Assembly: GCF_900230255.1 (NCBI RefSeq) | Contig: NZ_OCNJ01000002.1 | Location: 1 to 64,000, forward strand | Source of the DNA: Caenispirillum bisanense | GTDB taxonomy: Bacteria > Pseudomonadota > Alphaproteobacteria > Rhodospirillales > Rhodospirillaceae | DNA length: 64,000 nt | Direction of reading: 5' to 3' | In this document: one piece after another, positions 24,713 to 32,859 of the stretch | How positions within the stretch are numbered: position 1 is the first letter of the stretch | Layout of the letters: each line of letters begins with the position of its first letter | Position numbers and translations under genes: made by a program | Notes under the pieces: model-generated | What the model was told of the DNA's origin: nothing | Seen by the model: only the letters and a program-made list of their open reading frames with translations | The model's database searches: none

Positions 24713-25156
24713 ATGTCGATCCACGAAGTCTATCCCTATCTCCGCGCCCGCGACGCCGCTGCGGCCGTCGCGTTCTACAAAGCGGCCTTCGGGGCGGTGG
24801 AGAAGTTCCGCCTGACCGAGCCCGGCGGGCGCATCGGCCATGTGGAGCTGCTGTTCGGCGGCACGACCATCATGCTGTCGGACCCCTTCCCCGAACTCGG
24901 CATCGCCGCGCTCGATCCCGACGGCCCGAGCTGCTTCGTCATCCACCTGCACGTGGACGACGCCGACGCCATGATCGCCGCCGCGGTGGCGGCCGGCGCC
25001 AGATTGGTGCGCGCGCCGCAGGACCACTTCTATGGCGAGCGGTCAGGCACCATCCGCGACCCCTTCGGCTACGACTGGTTGATCGGCCACGCCATCGAGG
25101 AGGTCGAGCCCGAGGAGATGCAGCGGCGTTACGCAGCCATGCTCTCGGGCGACTGA
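24713..25156 (+). CDS. VOC/glyoxalase superfamily protein, PhnB-like (147 aa)
   Basis: Paired beta-alpha-beta-beta-beta units: VYPYLRARDAAAAVAFYKAAFGAVEKFRL and SCFVIHLHVDDADAMIAAAVAAGARLV, ending YGERSGTIRDPFGYDWLIG, as in PhnB-type proteins. It is not a canonical glyoxalase I because the metal ligand set is incomplete. A strong ribosome binding site (GGAGGT) fixes the start at 24713. It is preceded by an AraC gene that may regulate it; this pairing is common. Confidence 0.88.
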   Translation: MSIHEVYPYLRARDAAAAVAFYKAAFGAVEKFRLTEPGGRIGHVELLFGGTTIMLSDPFPELGIAALDPDGPSCFVIHLHVDDADAMIAAAVAAGARLVRAPQDHFYGERSGTIRDPFGYDWLIGHAIEEVEPEEMQRRYAAMLSGD

Positions 25157-25216
25157 CTAGGGCTGCGGCCACATCACTGGTAGGAAGCAAATGCGGGAAT
25201 GTAGCCTCCGTGCCTC

Positions 25217-26005
25217 CTACAGTTGGAAATAGACCACCATCCGCAGGTGGCGGTGTTCGTCGACCGTCAGAACCTCATGCTCCAGCCGCAGTACACCTTG
25301 TTCGCCTGCAAGGGCGGTGAGGCCCCTCGCCGCGCTGTGTTCCGGTGTTCCGTTCCACCAGCGCCGGAAGTCCGGCGAGAGGGACTCCAGGTCGTCGACC
25401 AACCGCTGCATCGCCGGGTCGTCGGGGACCAGCGCAAGGTCGCGCCGCAGGGCCTCGACGAGGTGCGGCGCGTCACTCGCCCAAGCCGGAAGGCGGCGTC
25501 GCAGATCGGGATCGGCGAACACCATCCGGAGCATGTTCCTGTCTGGCGGCTCCTTGCGGGAGAAGCCGAACAGCCCGTCCCCGGCGGCGTTCCAGGCGAC
25601 GACGTCCCACCGCAGGTTCTGGACATAGGCCGGGCGGTCCCGCCAGTCGTCCATGAGCAGCTGTACGCGCGGCGAGACGACGGGCCAATGGTAAGGCTCG
25701 GCGGGCGGCGGGCGGCGGTGCGCCAGAACGAACAGATGGCAGCATTCGGCGTCGTCGAGCCGGAGCACCTTGGCCAAGCGCAGGAGGAAGTCCTCCGACA
25801 CGCCGATGTCTCGCCCCTGTTCGAGCCACGTGTACCAACTGAGGCCGACACCGGCGAGCGCAGCCACTTCCTCGCGGCGCAGCCCAGGCGTGCGGCGGCG
25901 GCGGCCGGCGGTAAGGCCGACCTCGGCGGGCGAGACCCGCTCGCGATGGTGCCGCAGGAACTCCGCAAGCTCCTTTCGTGTCCGCTCGAGAGATCGCGTC
26001 GTCAT
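25217..26005 (-). CDS. MmyB-type XRE regulator with ligand-binding domain (262 aa)
   Basis: The N-terminal HTH, RRRTPGLRREEVAALAGVGLSWYTWLEQGRDI (about residues 33-65), is followed by the MmyB-like PAS-type ligand domain (VQLLMDDWRDRPAYVQNLRWDVVAWNAAGDGLFG and RRWWNGTPEHSAARG). Actinobacterial relatives bind fatty acids. It is divergent from a DHA2 efflux pump, with shared repeats in the 118-nt gap, so it probably represses or activates that pump. Confidence 0.9.
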   Translation of the reverse strand: MTTRSLERTRKELAEFLRHHRERVSPAEVGLTAGRRRRTPGLRREEVAALAGVGLSWYTWLEQGRDIGVSEDFLLRLAKVLRLDDAECCHLFVLAHRRPPPAEPYHWPVVSPRVQLLMDDWRDRPAYVQNLRWDVVAWNAAGDGLFGFSRKEPPDRNMLRMVFADPDLRRRLPAWASDAPHLVEALRRDLALVPDDPAMQRLVDDLESLSPDFRRWWNGTPEHSAARGLTALAGEQGVLRLEHEVLTVDEHRHLRMVVYFQL

Positions 26006-26053
26006 GGCCTGTTGCTCGTTGTAACACCATAAACAGCCAGATTGTAACAGGCC
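26006..26053. promoter_or_regulatory. Repeats between the MmyB-type regulator and the DHA2 pump
   Basis: Direct repeats TTGTAACA (26019-26026 and 26042-26049), 23 bp apart, lie inside an outer inverted repeat GGCCTGTT (26006-26013) / AACAGGCC (26046-26053). The AT-rich core contrasts with the flanks. It is the likely operator for the divergent pair. Confidence 0.5.
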
Positions 26054-26123
26054 TAGTGCCTCCGGAAAATGCCGCCCCGACGTCGGGGGGCCGCACCGCG
26101 CCTCCCTATTCCCCGGAGGTGAC

Positions 26124-27719
26124 ATGTCTTCCGATTGCGAACAGATCTCCCTCGATGCCCAGGCCGTCCCGGCGACGGCGCCGCACTCTCCCGGCCGGGA
26201 AGGCGCAGGACCCGCGCGATGGGTCGGACTAGCCGTGCTGGCGCTGCCGACCGCCCTCCTCGGCCTGGACGTGACGCTGCTGTATCTGGCCATGCCGGCC
26301 CTCGCGGCCGACTTGCGCCCGAGCAGCAGCCAGGCGCTGTGGATCATGGACGCCTATGGCTTCATGATCGCTGGCTTCCTCATCACCATGGGCACGGTGG
26401 GGGACCGCATCGGACGCCGGCGACTGCTGCTTGTCGGAACCGCCGCCTTCGGCGCCGCATCGGTGCTGGCGGCCTTCTCGCCGACCGCCGGCATCTTGAT
26501 CGCCGCCCGCGCCATGCTCGGCGTCGCCGGCGCGACCCTGATGCCCTCCACTCTGGCGCTCGTCAGCACCCTGTTTCCGGTGCCGCGGGAGCGGGCGCTC
26601 GCCATCGGGATATGGGCGACCATGTTCGCCCTCGGCATGGCGGCGGGACCGCTGGTCGGTGGGGTACTGCTGGAGCATTTCTGGTGGGGCGCGGCGTTTC
26701 TCGTGGCAATACCCGTCATCGCCGTGGTGCTCGTCGCCGGTCCGCTGGTTCTGCCGGAATACCGGGCGCCCGGAAGTGGGCGGCCCGACCTGCTCAGCGT
26801 CGCGCTGTCCCTCGCCGCGATCCTGCCGGTTGTCTATTTCATCAAGGCCAGTGCGGAGACCGGTCTGTCTATCGCGCCGGTGGCCGCGTTAGCGGCCGGA
26901 TTGCTCTTCGCCCGCCTCTTCGTGAGGCGGCAGCGACGACTCCCGAGCCCGCTGCTCGATGTGGGCCTGTTCGGCAACAGGACCTTCAGCGCCGCCTTGA
27001 CCGTGCTGTTGGTCGGCCTGGTCGGGGTCGGCGGCGCCATGCTGCTGGTCACCCAGTACCTGCAGCTGGTCATGGGCCTCTCGGCAATGGCCGCCGGCCT
27101 GTGGATGGGGCCGCCGGCGGTGATGATGATGGTCGGCGGCATCGGCGCGCCCCTCGTCGCCCGGACCGTGCGGCCGAGCCTGGTCATGGCCGGATCTCTG
27201 GCTTTGTCCGCCGTCGGCTACCTCTGCCTCGCCCTGCTGCCGTGGCTGCCGGGACTGGTGCCGGTGATGCTCGGCTACGGTCTCGTCTATCTCGGGCTCG
27301 GCACCATCGCAGCCCTCGGCACCGATCTGGTTGTGGGCTCCGCCCCGCCGGAAAAGGCCGGATCCGCCTCGGCCATGTCCGAAACGGTGCAGGAGCTGGG
27401 GATTGCCGTAGGCGTCGCCGTCCTTGGCAGCCTCACCACCGCCGTCTACCGCCGGCTGGTCGCAGAGCGCGTGCCGGCGGACCTTCCCGAGGCCGCAGCC
27501 CGTGCCGTCGGCGAAGGCCTCTGGGCGGCGGCATCGGCAGCGGAGCGCCTGCCGGACGACGTGCTCGCCACGGCCAAGGGGGCGTTCACGGCGGGGCTGG
27601 GCGCCTCCGCCCTGGTCGCAGCGCTGGCGATCGCCGTCCTGGCGGGAGTGTGCGCCATCGTCCTGCGCCACGTGGGCGTCGCCGGCGACGGCACCGCCTC
27701 GGACAGCGAGGCCGCTTGA
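26124..27719 (+). CDS. DHA2-family (14-TM) MFS multidrug exporter (531 aa)
   Basis: This is an inner-membrane drug:H+ antiporter of the SmvA/QacA type. Motif A is GDRIGRRRLLLVG (about residues 85-97); WIMDAYGFMIAGFLITMG precedes it, and motif C-type glycines lie in TM5. Length and about 14 hydrophobic segments fit DHA2. A strong ribosome binding site (GGAGGT) precedes the ATG. The C-terminal domain (PPEKAGSASAMSETVQELGIAVGVAVLGS) is typical. It is regulated, by position, by the MmyB-type protein. Confidence 0.92.
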   Translation: MSSDCEQISLDAQAVPATAPHSPGREGAGPARWVGLAVLALPTALLGLDVTLLYLAMPALAADLRPSSSQALWIMDAYGFMIAGFLITMGTVGDRIGRRRLLLVGTAAFGAASVLAAFSPTAGILIAARAMLGVAGATLMPSTLALVSTLFPVPRERALAIGIWATMFALGMAAGPLVGGVLLEHFWWGAAFLVAIPVIAVVLVAGPLVLPEYRAPGSGRPDLLSVALSLAAILPVVYFIKASAETGLSIAPVAALAAGLLFARLFVRRQRRLPSPLLDVGLFGNRTFSAALTVLLVGLVGVGGAMLLVTQYLQLVMGLSAMAAGLWMGPPAVMMMVGGIGAPLVARTVRPSLVMAGSLALSAVGYLCLALLPWLPGLVPVMLGYGLVYLGLGTIAALGTDLVVGSAPPEKAGSASAMSETVQELGIAVGVAVLGSLTTAVYRRLVAERVPADLPEAAARAVGEGLWAAASAAERLPDDVLATAKGAFTAGLGASALVAALAIAVLAGVCAIVLRHVGVAGDGTASDSEAA

Positions 27720-27748
27720 AACGCCTCCGTTGCGCCGGCCGCCGGCCG

Positions 27749-27764
27749 ATCAGCCGCGGCTGAT
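27749..27764. terminator. Perfect 16-bp palindrome between convergent genes
   Basis: ATCAGCCGCGGCTGAT lies between the DHA2 pump stop and the convergent hydrolase stop. It may be part of a weak bidirectional terminator together with GGCCGCCGGCC just before it; there is no T-run. Confidence 0.3.
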
Positions 27765-27796
27765 GCCCGCCCCTCGCGCCTGATCCTCCACACTGT

Positions 27797-28786
27797 TCAG
27801 AGCTTCTGACGGCCGAGGAAATCGCGCAACAGGGCGGCGATCTCCTGATGATGCGTCTCCAGCGCGAAGTGCCCCGTATCGAAGAAGTGAACTTCCGCGC
27901 CCGGGATGTCCCGCTTGAAGGCGTCCGCTCCGGCGGGCAGGAAGAAGGGGTCGTTCCTGCCCCAGACGGCGAGCAGCGGGGGCTGCCTGGTCCGGAAGTA
28001 CGCATGGAACTGCGGATAGAGCTCCACGTTGCTGCGGTAGTCCAGGATCAGGTCGAGCTGTATTTCGTCCCGGCCCGCGCGGGCGAGGAAGAAGGAGTCC
28101 AGGTTGGACCCGTCGGTCGAGACCAGCGATGGATCTGGAACACCCATGACGTACTGCTGGCGCACCGCGTCCGGGGTCTGGAAGATCCGCAGTGCTTCGC
28201 GGTTCTCCTTCGTCGGCTCGCGCCAGTATCGCTGGATCGGGCTCCAGCCCTGGCTTAGCCCCTCGACGTAGGCATTGCCGTTCTGGCTGACGATCGCGGA
28301 AATCCGATCCTGCTGCGCGAGCGCGAGGCGCAGGCCGACCGGCGCACCGTAGTCGAAGATGTAGATCGCATAACGCTCCAACCCGAGCGCATCGACGAAG
28401 CCTTCCATAGTCGTCGCGAGCGTGGCGAAGCCGTAGGTGAATTCCTCGCGAGGCGGCGCCGCCGTCTCGCCGAAACCCGGCAAGTCGGGCGCGATCACGC
28501 GATAGCTGTCCGCCAAGTGCGGGATGAGATCCCGATACATGTGCCCCGAGCTCGGGAAGCCGTGAAGCAGCAGCAACACGGGCGCGTCGGCAGGCCCCGC
28601 CTCGCGGTAGAAGACCTCGACGTCGCCGACCTTCTGTGTGCGGAAGTGGATCTTGGCCGGCACCGTGCTGCCGCTGGTCGCAAGACCCGGCGAGGCGGCG
28701 AGGGTCGACAGGCCGGCTGCTGCAGGTGCTGCCGCAGACAGCGCGAGCATCGAGCGTCGGCCAATGGGAACTGCAGAACGGGGCAC
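27797..28786 (-). CDS. Exported alpha/beta hydrolase, epoxide hydrolase/haloalkane dehalogenase type
   Basis: The start is a GTG at 28786, chosen because AAGGAGAG lies 6 nt upstream; it gives 329 aa. The N-terminus has a twin-arginine-like signal (GRRSMLALSAAAPAAAGLSTLAASPGLA). The fold: LLLHGFPSSGHMYRDLIPHLA (oxyanion loop), VIAPDLPGFGETAAP, and the nucleophile elbow IFDYGAPVGLRLA with Asp as nucleophile, as in epoxide hydrolases and dehalogenases. WGRNDPFF and the His in DTGHFALETH complete the triad. The protein is likely periplasmic. It is divergent from a LysR gene. Confidence 0.88.
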   Translation of the reverse strand: MPRSAVPIGRRSMLALSAAAPAAAGLSTLAASPGLATSGSTVPAKIHFRTQKVGDVEVFYREAGPADAPVLLLLHGFPSSGHMYRDLIPHLADSYRVIAPDLPGFGETAAPPREEFTYGFATLATTMEGFVDALGLERYAIYIFDYGAPVGLRLALAQQDRISAIVSQNGNAYVEGLSQGWSPIQRYWREPTKENREALRIFQTPDAVRQQYVMGVPDPSLVSTDGSNLDSFFLARAGRDEIQLDLILDYRSNVELYPQFHAYFRTRQPPLLAVWGRNDPFFLPAGADAFKRDIPGAEVHFFDTGHFALETHHQEIAALLRDFLGRQKL

Positions 28787-28897
28787 TGGGCGCTCTCCTT
28801 GTGCATGGACATCCCTACCGGGCCGAACATGCGGCTTCACGCCCAAGATGATAATCCTCTAAGCTTGCAAAGCATCTTCACTATTTATGGGAAAATG

Positions 28898-29806
28898 ATG
28901 GATCGCTTCGACGGCATGAGGATCTTTTTGACGACGATCCAGCACGGCAGCTTCTCGGCCGCCGCCCGCGAGATGCATGTCCCCGTCCAGACCGTCAGTC
29001 GCAAGCTCGCCGAGCTCGAACGTCACCTCGGGGCGCAGCTTCTGACGCGCACGACCCGCAAGCTCAGCTTGACCGAGGCCGGCATCGCTTATGCCGCGGC
29101 GGCCAGGCGGATCCTCGAACAGGTCGATGAGGCGGAGCGGGAGGTGGCCGGAGAATTCGTCGCGCCTCGCGGCAACCTGGTGGTCACGGCGCCGCTCTTC
29201 TTCGGGCGGCGCCATGTCGTTCCCATCGTCGCGGACTTCCTCGGCCGCTTTCCCGACATCGACATTCGCCTGGCACTCGGCGATCGACAGGTCGACCTCC
29301 TCGACGATCAGGTCGATATGGCGGTTCGCATCGGGCATCTACCCGATAGCGGCATGATCGCCACGCGCGTGGGGTCAATCCGTGGGGTCGTTTGCGGTAG
29401 CCCTCGGCTGTGGGACGGGCGGGGTGTGCCACGGACGCCGGATGACGTGGCGCGCTTCCCCTGCATCATGCCGGACGGGCCGCCGCAAGCGGCGTGCTGG
29501 CGGTTCCGCGATCCCGATAGCGCCGCCCTCATCGAGGTGCCGGTGCGGCCGCGGCTGATCAGCACGGCGGAGGCGTCGATGGAAGCCGCCGTTCATGGCG
29601 CCGGGCTCGTGCATCTGCTGCACTATCAAGCCGAGGCCGCCATCCGGGCGAAGACGCTGGAGATCGTCCTCGCCGACTACGAACTGGAGCCCTATCCCGT
29701 GCACCTCGTCCATGCGCCGCACGCGCTGTTGCCGCTGAAGATGAGGTGCTTCCTGGATTTCGCCGCACCCCGGCTGCGGCAGGCGATCAGCCTGATCGGC
29801 GCATGA
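28898..29806 (+). CDS. LysR-family regulator (302 aa)
   Basis: The N-terminal winged HTH is FLTTIQHGSFSAAAREMHVPVQTVSRKLAELERHLGAQLLTRTTRKLSLTEAG; the CrgA-like ligand domain follows (VTAPLFFGRRHVVPIVADFLGRFPDIDIRLAL and DMAVRIGHLPDSGMIATRVG). It resembles the LysR at 32860-33759. The start is taken at MDRFDGMRIF; the preceding ATG at 28895 is equally possible. It is divergent from the exported hydrolase, its probable target. Confidence 0.9.
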   Translation: MDRFDGMRIFLTTIQHGSFSAAAREMHVPVQTVSRKLAELERHLGAQLLTRTTRKLSLTEAGIAYAAAARRILEQVDEAEREVAGEFVAPRGNLVVTAPLFFGRRHVVPIVADFLGRFPDIDIRLALGDRQVDLLDDQVDMAVRIGHLPDSGMIATRVGSIRGVVCGSPRLWDGRGVPRTPDDVARFPCIMPDGPPQAACWRFRDPDSAALIEVPVRPRLISTAEASMEAAVHGAGLVHLLHYQAEAAIRAKTLEIVLADYELEPYPVHLVHAPHALLPLKMRCFLDFAAPRLRQAISLIGA

Positions 29807-29860
29807 TGTCGCGGGGCGCCGCGACGGTGTCCCGGTGCCGGGCGCCCCTTTCGCCAGCCG

Positions 29861-31054
29861 TCAGCGGCTTCGCGCCGGGGCGAAGCCGGCCGTCTTCGCC
29901 GCATAGGCGACGACGAGGGCGACGATCACCAGCGCCAAGGTCGGGCCGGGTATGGCGCCGGCGCCCTGCGTGTCCAGCAGCAGACCGCCGGCGACGCCGC
30001 CCGCCGCCATGGCGAGGTTCCACACCGTGACGAGCATGGCCTGGGCGACGTCGGCCGCTTCGCCGGCGGCCTGGGCGGAGGCGGTCTGCAGCAGGGTGGC
30101 GGCGCCACCCCATCCCAGGCCCCAGATCACCACCGCGGCCCAGGCGGCCTCGGGCGTCCGGCCGAGGCCGAAGACCACGACGGCGACGGCGAACAGGCCG
30201 GCACTCGCCAGCGTCAGCTCGCGCAGGCGGCGGTCGATGAGCGCGCCGACGACCCAGACGGCGGCGAGCGCCACCAGCCCGAACACCAGCAGCACGACAT
30301 CCAGCCGGCCGGCCAGGCCGAAGGGCTCAAGCAGCGGCGCGACGTAGGTGTAGAGGATGGTGTGCGCCAGCACGAACGTCAGCGTGACCCACAGCACGGC
30401 GCGCACTCCCGGCCGCCGGGCGACCGCCGCCAGGGTCGTCCGCCTCTCCGGCGGGCTGCCGGGGAAGTCGGGCACGCAGGCGAGCAGCCAGGCCATGGCG
30501 AGAAGGCTGAGCCCGCTCATCAGGCCGAAGGCGAGCCGCCAGCCGAACAGCGTGCCGACGAAGGTGCCGGCCGGGATCCCCACGGTCAGCGCGAGCGGAA
30601 TGCCGACCATGGCGATGGCCATGGCCCGCCCCCGCAGCGCCGCTGGCGCCATGCGCGTGGCATAGCCCGCCACCAGCGCCCACAGGAGGCCGGCGAAGAT
30701 GCCCGCCAGAAACCGGGCCGCCAGGGTCAGCCCGTAGCTCTCCGACAGGGCGGTGACGCTGTTGGCGGCGGCGAAGCCGGCGATGGCCAGAACCAGCAGC
30801 GGCCGGCGCCGCCACCCCTGCGTCGCCGCCGTCAGGGGGATGGCGGACAGGACGGTGCCGAGGGCATAGACGGAGACGTACTGGCCGATCCAGGCTTCCG
30901 GCACCTGCATGTCGCGGCTGATCGGCGGCAGCAGGCCGGCCGGCAGGGCCTCAGTCAGCACGGTGAGAAAGGTCGCCAGGGCGAGGGCGAGCAGGCCGAG
31001 GACCGGCAGCCGGTCGCCCGCCGCCGGCTCGCGCGAGGATGTCACTGAGGGCAT
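29861..31054 (-). CDS. MFS transporter, DHA1/AraJ-like (397 aa)
   Basis: Twelve hydrophobic segments; LGLLALALATFLTVLTEALPAGLLPPISRDMQV is the standard TM1 region of sugar-efflux/AraJ-like DHA1 members. RGRAMAIAMVGIPLALTVGIPAGTFVGTLFGWR (TM5, antiporter motif) and WGLGWGGAATLLQTASAQ are further hallmarks. Efflux of a small hydrophilic compound or drug is likely; the substrate is unknown. It is divergent from the LysR at 31165. Confidence 0.9.
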   Translation of the reverse strand: MPSVTSSREPAAGDRLPVLGLLALALATFLTVLTEALPAGLLPPISRDMQVPEAWIGQYVSVYALGTVLSAIPLTAATQGWRRRPLLVLAIAGFAAANSVTALSESYGLTLAARFLAGIFAGLLWALVAGYATRMAPAALRGRAMAIAMVGIPLALTVGIPAGTFVGTLFGWRLAFGLMSGLSLLAMAWLLACVPDFPGSPPERRTTLAAVARRPGVRAVLWVTLTFVLAHTILYTYVAPLLEPFGLAGRLDVVLLVFGLVALAAVWVVGALIDRRLRELTLASAGLFAVAVVVFGLGRTPEAAWAAVVIWGLGWGGAATLLQTASAQAAGEAADVAQAMLVTVWNLAMAAGGVAGGLLLDTQGAGAIPGPTLALVIVALVVAYAAKTAGFAPARSR

Positions 31055-31146
31055 GGAAGGGCACTCCCATCCGGAACGGTTGAAGACGGGCCAACCCTAC
31101 GGCCACGCCCTCACCGCGGAGAATGGGGCTCCAGTTCCTGGTTTTC

Positions 31147-31162
31147 CGGACTATACTGTCCG
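31147..31162 (+). promoter_or_regulatory. Palindrome overlapping a -10 box at the LysR start
   Basis: CGGACTATACTGTCCG is an inverted repeat (CGGAC/GTCCG) whose centre TATACT is a good -10. The ATG at 31165 is 8 nt after the -10 and lacks a ribosome binding site, so the lysR transcript may be leaderless and the site autoregulatory. Confidence 0.5.
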
Positions 31163-31164
31163 CA

Positions 31165-32064
31165 ATGACCCGGTCCCGCCTCGACAGTTTCCGCGCCTTC
31201 GATGCCTTCGTCCGTGCCGCCGAGGCCCGCAGCTTCACGGCGGCGGGCCGGCAGCTCGGCGTCTCGTCGTCGGCCGTCGGCAAGGCCGTCGCCCGGCTGG
31301 AGGAGACGCTCGGCGTCCGCCTGCTCCACCGTTCCACGCGGACGGTGACCCTCACTCCGGAGGGGGCCGCCTTCCTGGCACGCTGCCGCCGCATCCTCGA
31401 CGAACTGGACGCCGCCGAGCGCGAGCTGGCGCAAAGCCGTGACGCGCCCCGCGGCCGCCTGCGGGTCAGCATGCCGTTGGCCGGCATGCTGATGACGCCG
31501 GCGCTGGCCGGGTTCATGGCCGCTTATCCGGAGGTGGAACTCGACGTCGACTTCAGCGACCGGCTGGTGGATGTCGTGGAGGAGGGGTTCGACGCCGTCA
31601 TCCGCGCCGGCGAGGTGGCCGACTCGCGGCTGATGACGCGGGTGCTCGGCACCTTCCGCCTCATGCTGGTGGCGTCGCCCGCGTACCTGGAGAGCCGCGG
31701 CACGCCGCGCGCACCGGCCGACCTGCGGCACCACGCCTGCCTACACCACCGCTTCGCCACCAGCGGCACGCTGGAGCGCTGGCCGTTCCGGGCGGGCTTC
31801 GAGGACGTCGAGGCGCTGCTGCCCCGCACGGCGGTGATGAACACCATCGAGCCCCTCATCGCCATGGCGGAGTGCGGCCGCGGCATCACCTGCCTGCCCG
31901 ACTTCGCCATCCGGCGCCAGCTGGACGCCGGCACGCTGGTCGCCGTGCTGGAGGACGCCGTGGAGCACACGGGGACCTTCAGGATCCTGTGGCCGGCGAG
32001 CCGCCACGTGCCGCCCAAGCTGCGCGTGTTCGTCGACGTCATGGCCGACACGCTGTTCCGGTGA
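31165..32064 (+). CDS. LysR-family regulator (299 aa)
   Basis: The HTH is FDAFVRAAEARSFTAAGRQLGVSSSAVGKAVARLEETLGVRLLHRSTRTVTLTPEG. The effector domain follows (GRLRVSMPLAGMLMTPALAGFMAAYPEVELDVDFSDRLVD and DAVIRAGEVADSRLMTRVLG). It is divergent from the DHA1 MFS gene, which it likely controls. Just downstream the sequence becomes a series of gene fragments (32.2-32.85 kb). Confidence 0.9.
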   Translation: MTRSRLDSFRAFDAFVRAAEARSFTAAGRQLGVSSSAVGKAVARLEETLGVRLLHRSTRTVTLTPEGAAFLARCRRILDELDAAERELAQSRDAPRGRLRVSMPLAGMLMTPALAGFMAAYPEVELDVDFSDRLVDVVEEGFDAVIRAGEVADSRLMTRVLGTFRLMLVASPAYLESRGTPRAPADLRHHACLHHRFATSGTLERWPFRAGFEDVEALLPRTAVMNTIEPLIAMAECGRGITCLPDFAIRRQLDAGTLVAVLEDAVEHTGTFRILWPASRHVPPKLRVFVDVMADTLFR

Positions 32065-32259
32065 CAGTGCCGCATGCGGCCTGTATGCATCTGGCGACGC
32101 CAGTTCTTCCCGGCCCGCCAAATGGACCTGGGCGGCAAAGGTCCGGCGGGTCAGTTTGTTCCGGGGAGTCACGCGCCGCGTCGACGCCGCTGCCCCTTTC
32201 ACATCGCAAGAAAATATTAAACCAGGAGCGCGACGAAACGCTGCACCGGCTGAACCCTG

Positions 32260-32357
32260 CCTCGGTCCTCCGCGTCATCGACGATGCCGGGCACTTGGTG
32301 ATCGAAGAGCGGCCCGAGGAAGTGGCTAGGGAAATACTTGCCTTCGTCGCTGAGTGA
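32260..32357 (+). pseudogene. C-terminal fragment of an alpha/beta hydrolase
   Basis: RVIDDAGHLVIEERPEEVAREILAFVAE is the last-helix region of alpha/beta hydrolases (catalytic His in AGHL, then the ExPExV motif), ending in a proper TGA. The rest of the gene, several hundred codons, is absent upstream. Confidence 0.65.
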
Positions 32358-32412
32358 CGGTGCCCTCGCTGCGGGGCCGCTCGATGGACAGGCGACCATT
32401 TTTGGGAGCCCC

Positions 32413-32524
32413 TCAGAGCGTCACGACGATCTTCCCGAACTGCTCGTTCGGTTCCAGATAGCAGTGCGCGGCGACGATGTCGCAGAAGGCGAATGTTCTG
32501 GCGATGATCGGGTGGAGCTTCCTG
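32413..32524 (-). pseudogene. C-terminal fragment of a zinc-type quinone oxidoreductase/alcohol dehydrogenase
   Basis: On the minus strand KLHPIIARTFAFCDIVAAH and YLEPNEQFGKIVVTL end at a stop at 32415-32413. This is the terminal 35 residues of MDR-family reductases (usual wording HPVI..FPL..AAAAH.YLE...GKIVL). It is cut off upstream where the next, opposite-strand fragment begins. Confidence 0.7.
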
Positions 32525-32560
32525 TGCGCCAGGCCGCCTCGTGGCACTGCGCGGCCGTGG

Positions 32561-32842
32561 CTGCAGCGGGTCGACGGCCGCACCTACGACCGCGCCGGGG
32601 TCCTCCGACATGCGGCGGCGGTGACGGCGCGGGCCGCCGTGACCATCGAGCGTATCGTCGGCGACGGCCGGTCCGCCGCCACCGTCCACACCGCCCGCGT
32701 CACCAAGACCACGGGGCAGGCGGTGACGATGAAGGTGGTCGCCTTCTACGCCTTCGCGGACGGCAGACTGCGCCTCGTCGACGAATTGACCCGGCTGGAA
32801 GCCGGCGGCGCCGAGGACCGGGATCTCGGCTCGCGGTCCTGA
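32561..32842 (+). pseudogene. SnoaL/NTF2-like protein lacking its N-terminus
   Basis: RVDGRTYDRAGVLRHAAAV and VVAFYAFADGRLRLVDELTRL form the C-terminal two thirds of a SnoaL-like barrel, ending in a normal stop. The N-terminal helix region is missing, since the sequence before about 32561 belongs to the opposite-strand dehydrogenase fragment. A frame is open from 32477, so a short chimeric product is possible. Confidence 0.6.
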
Positions 32843-32859
32843 TCCGGCCGCGGTGCCCG

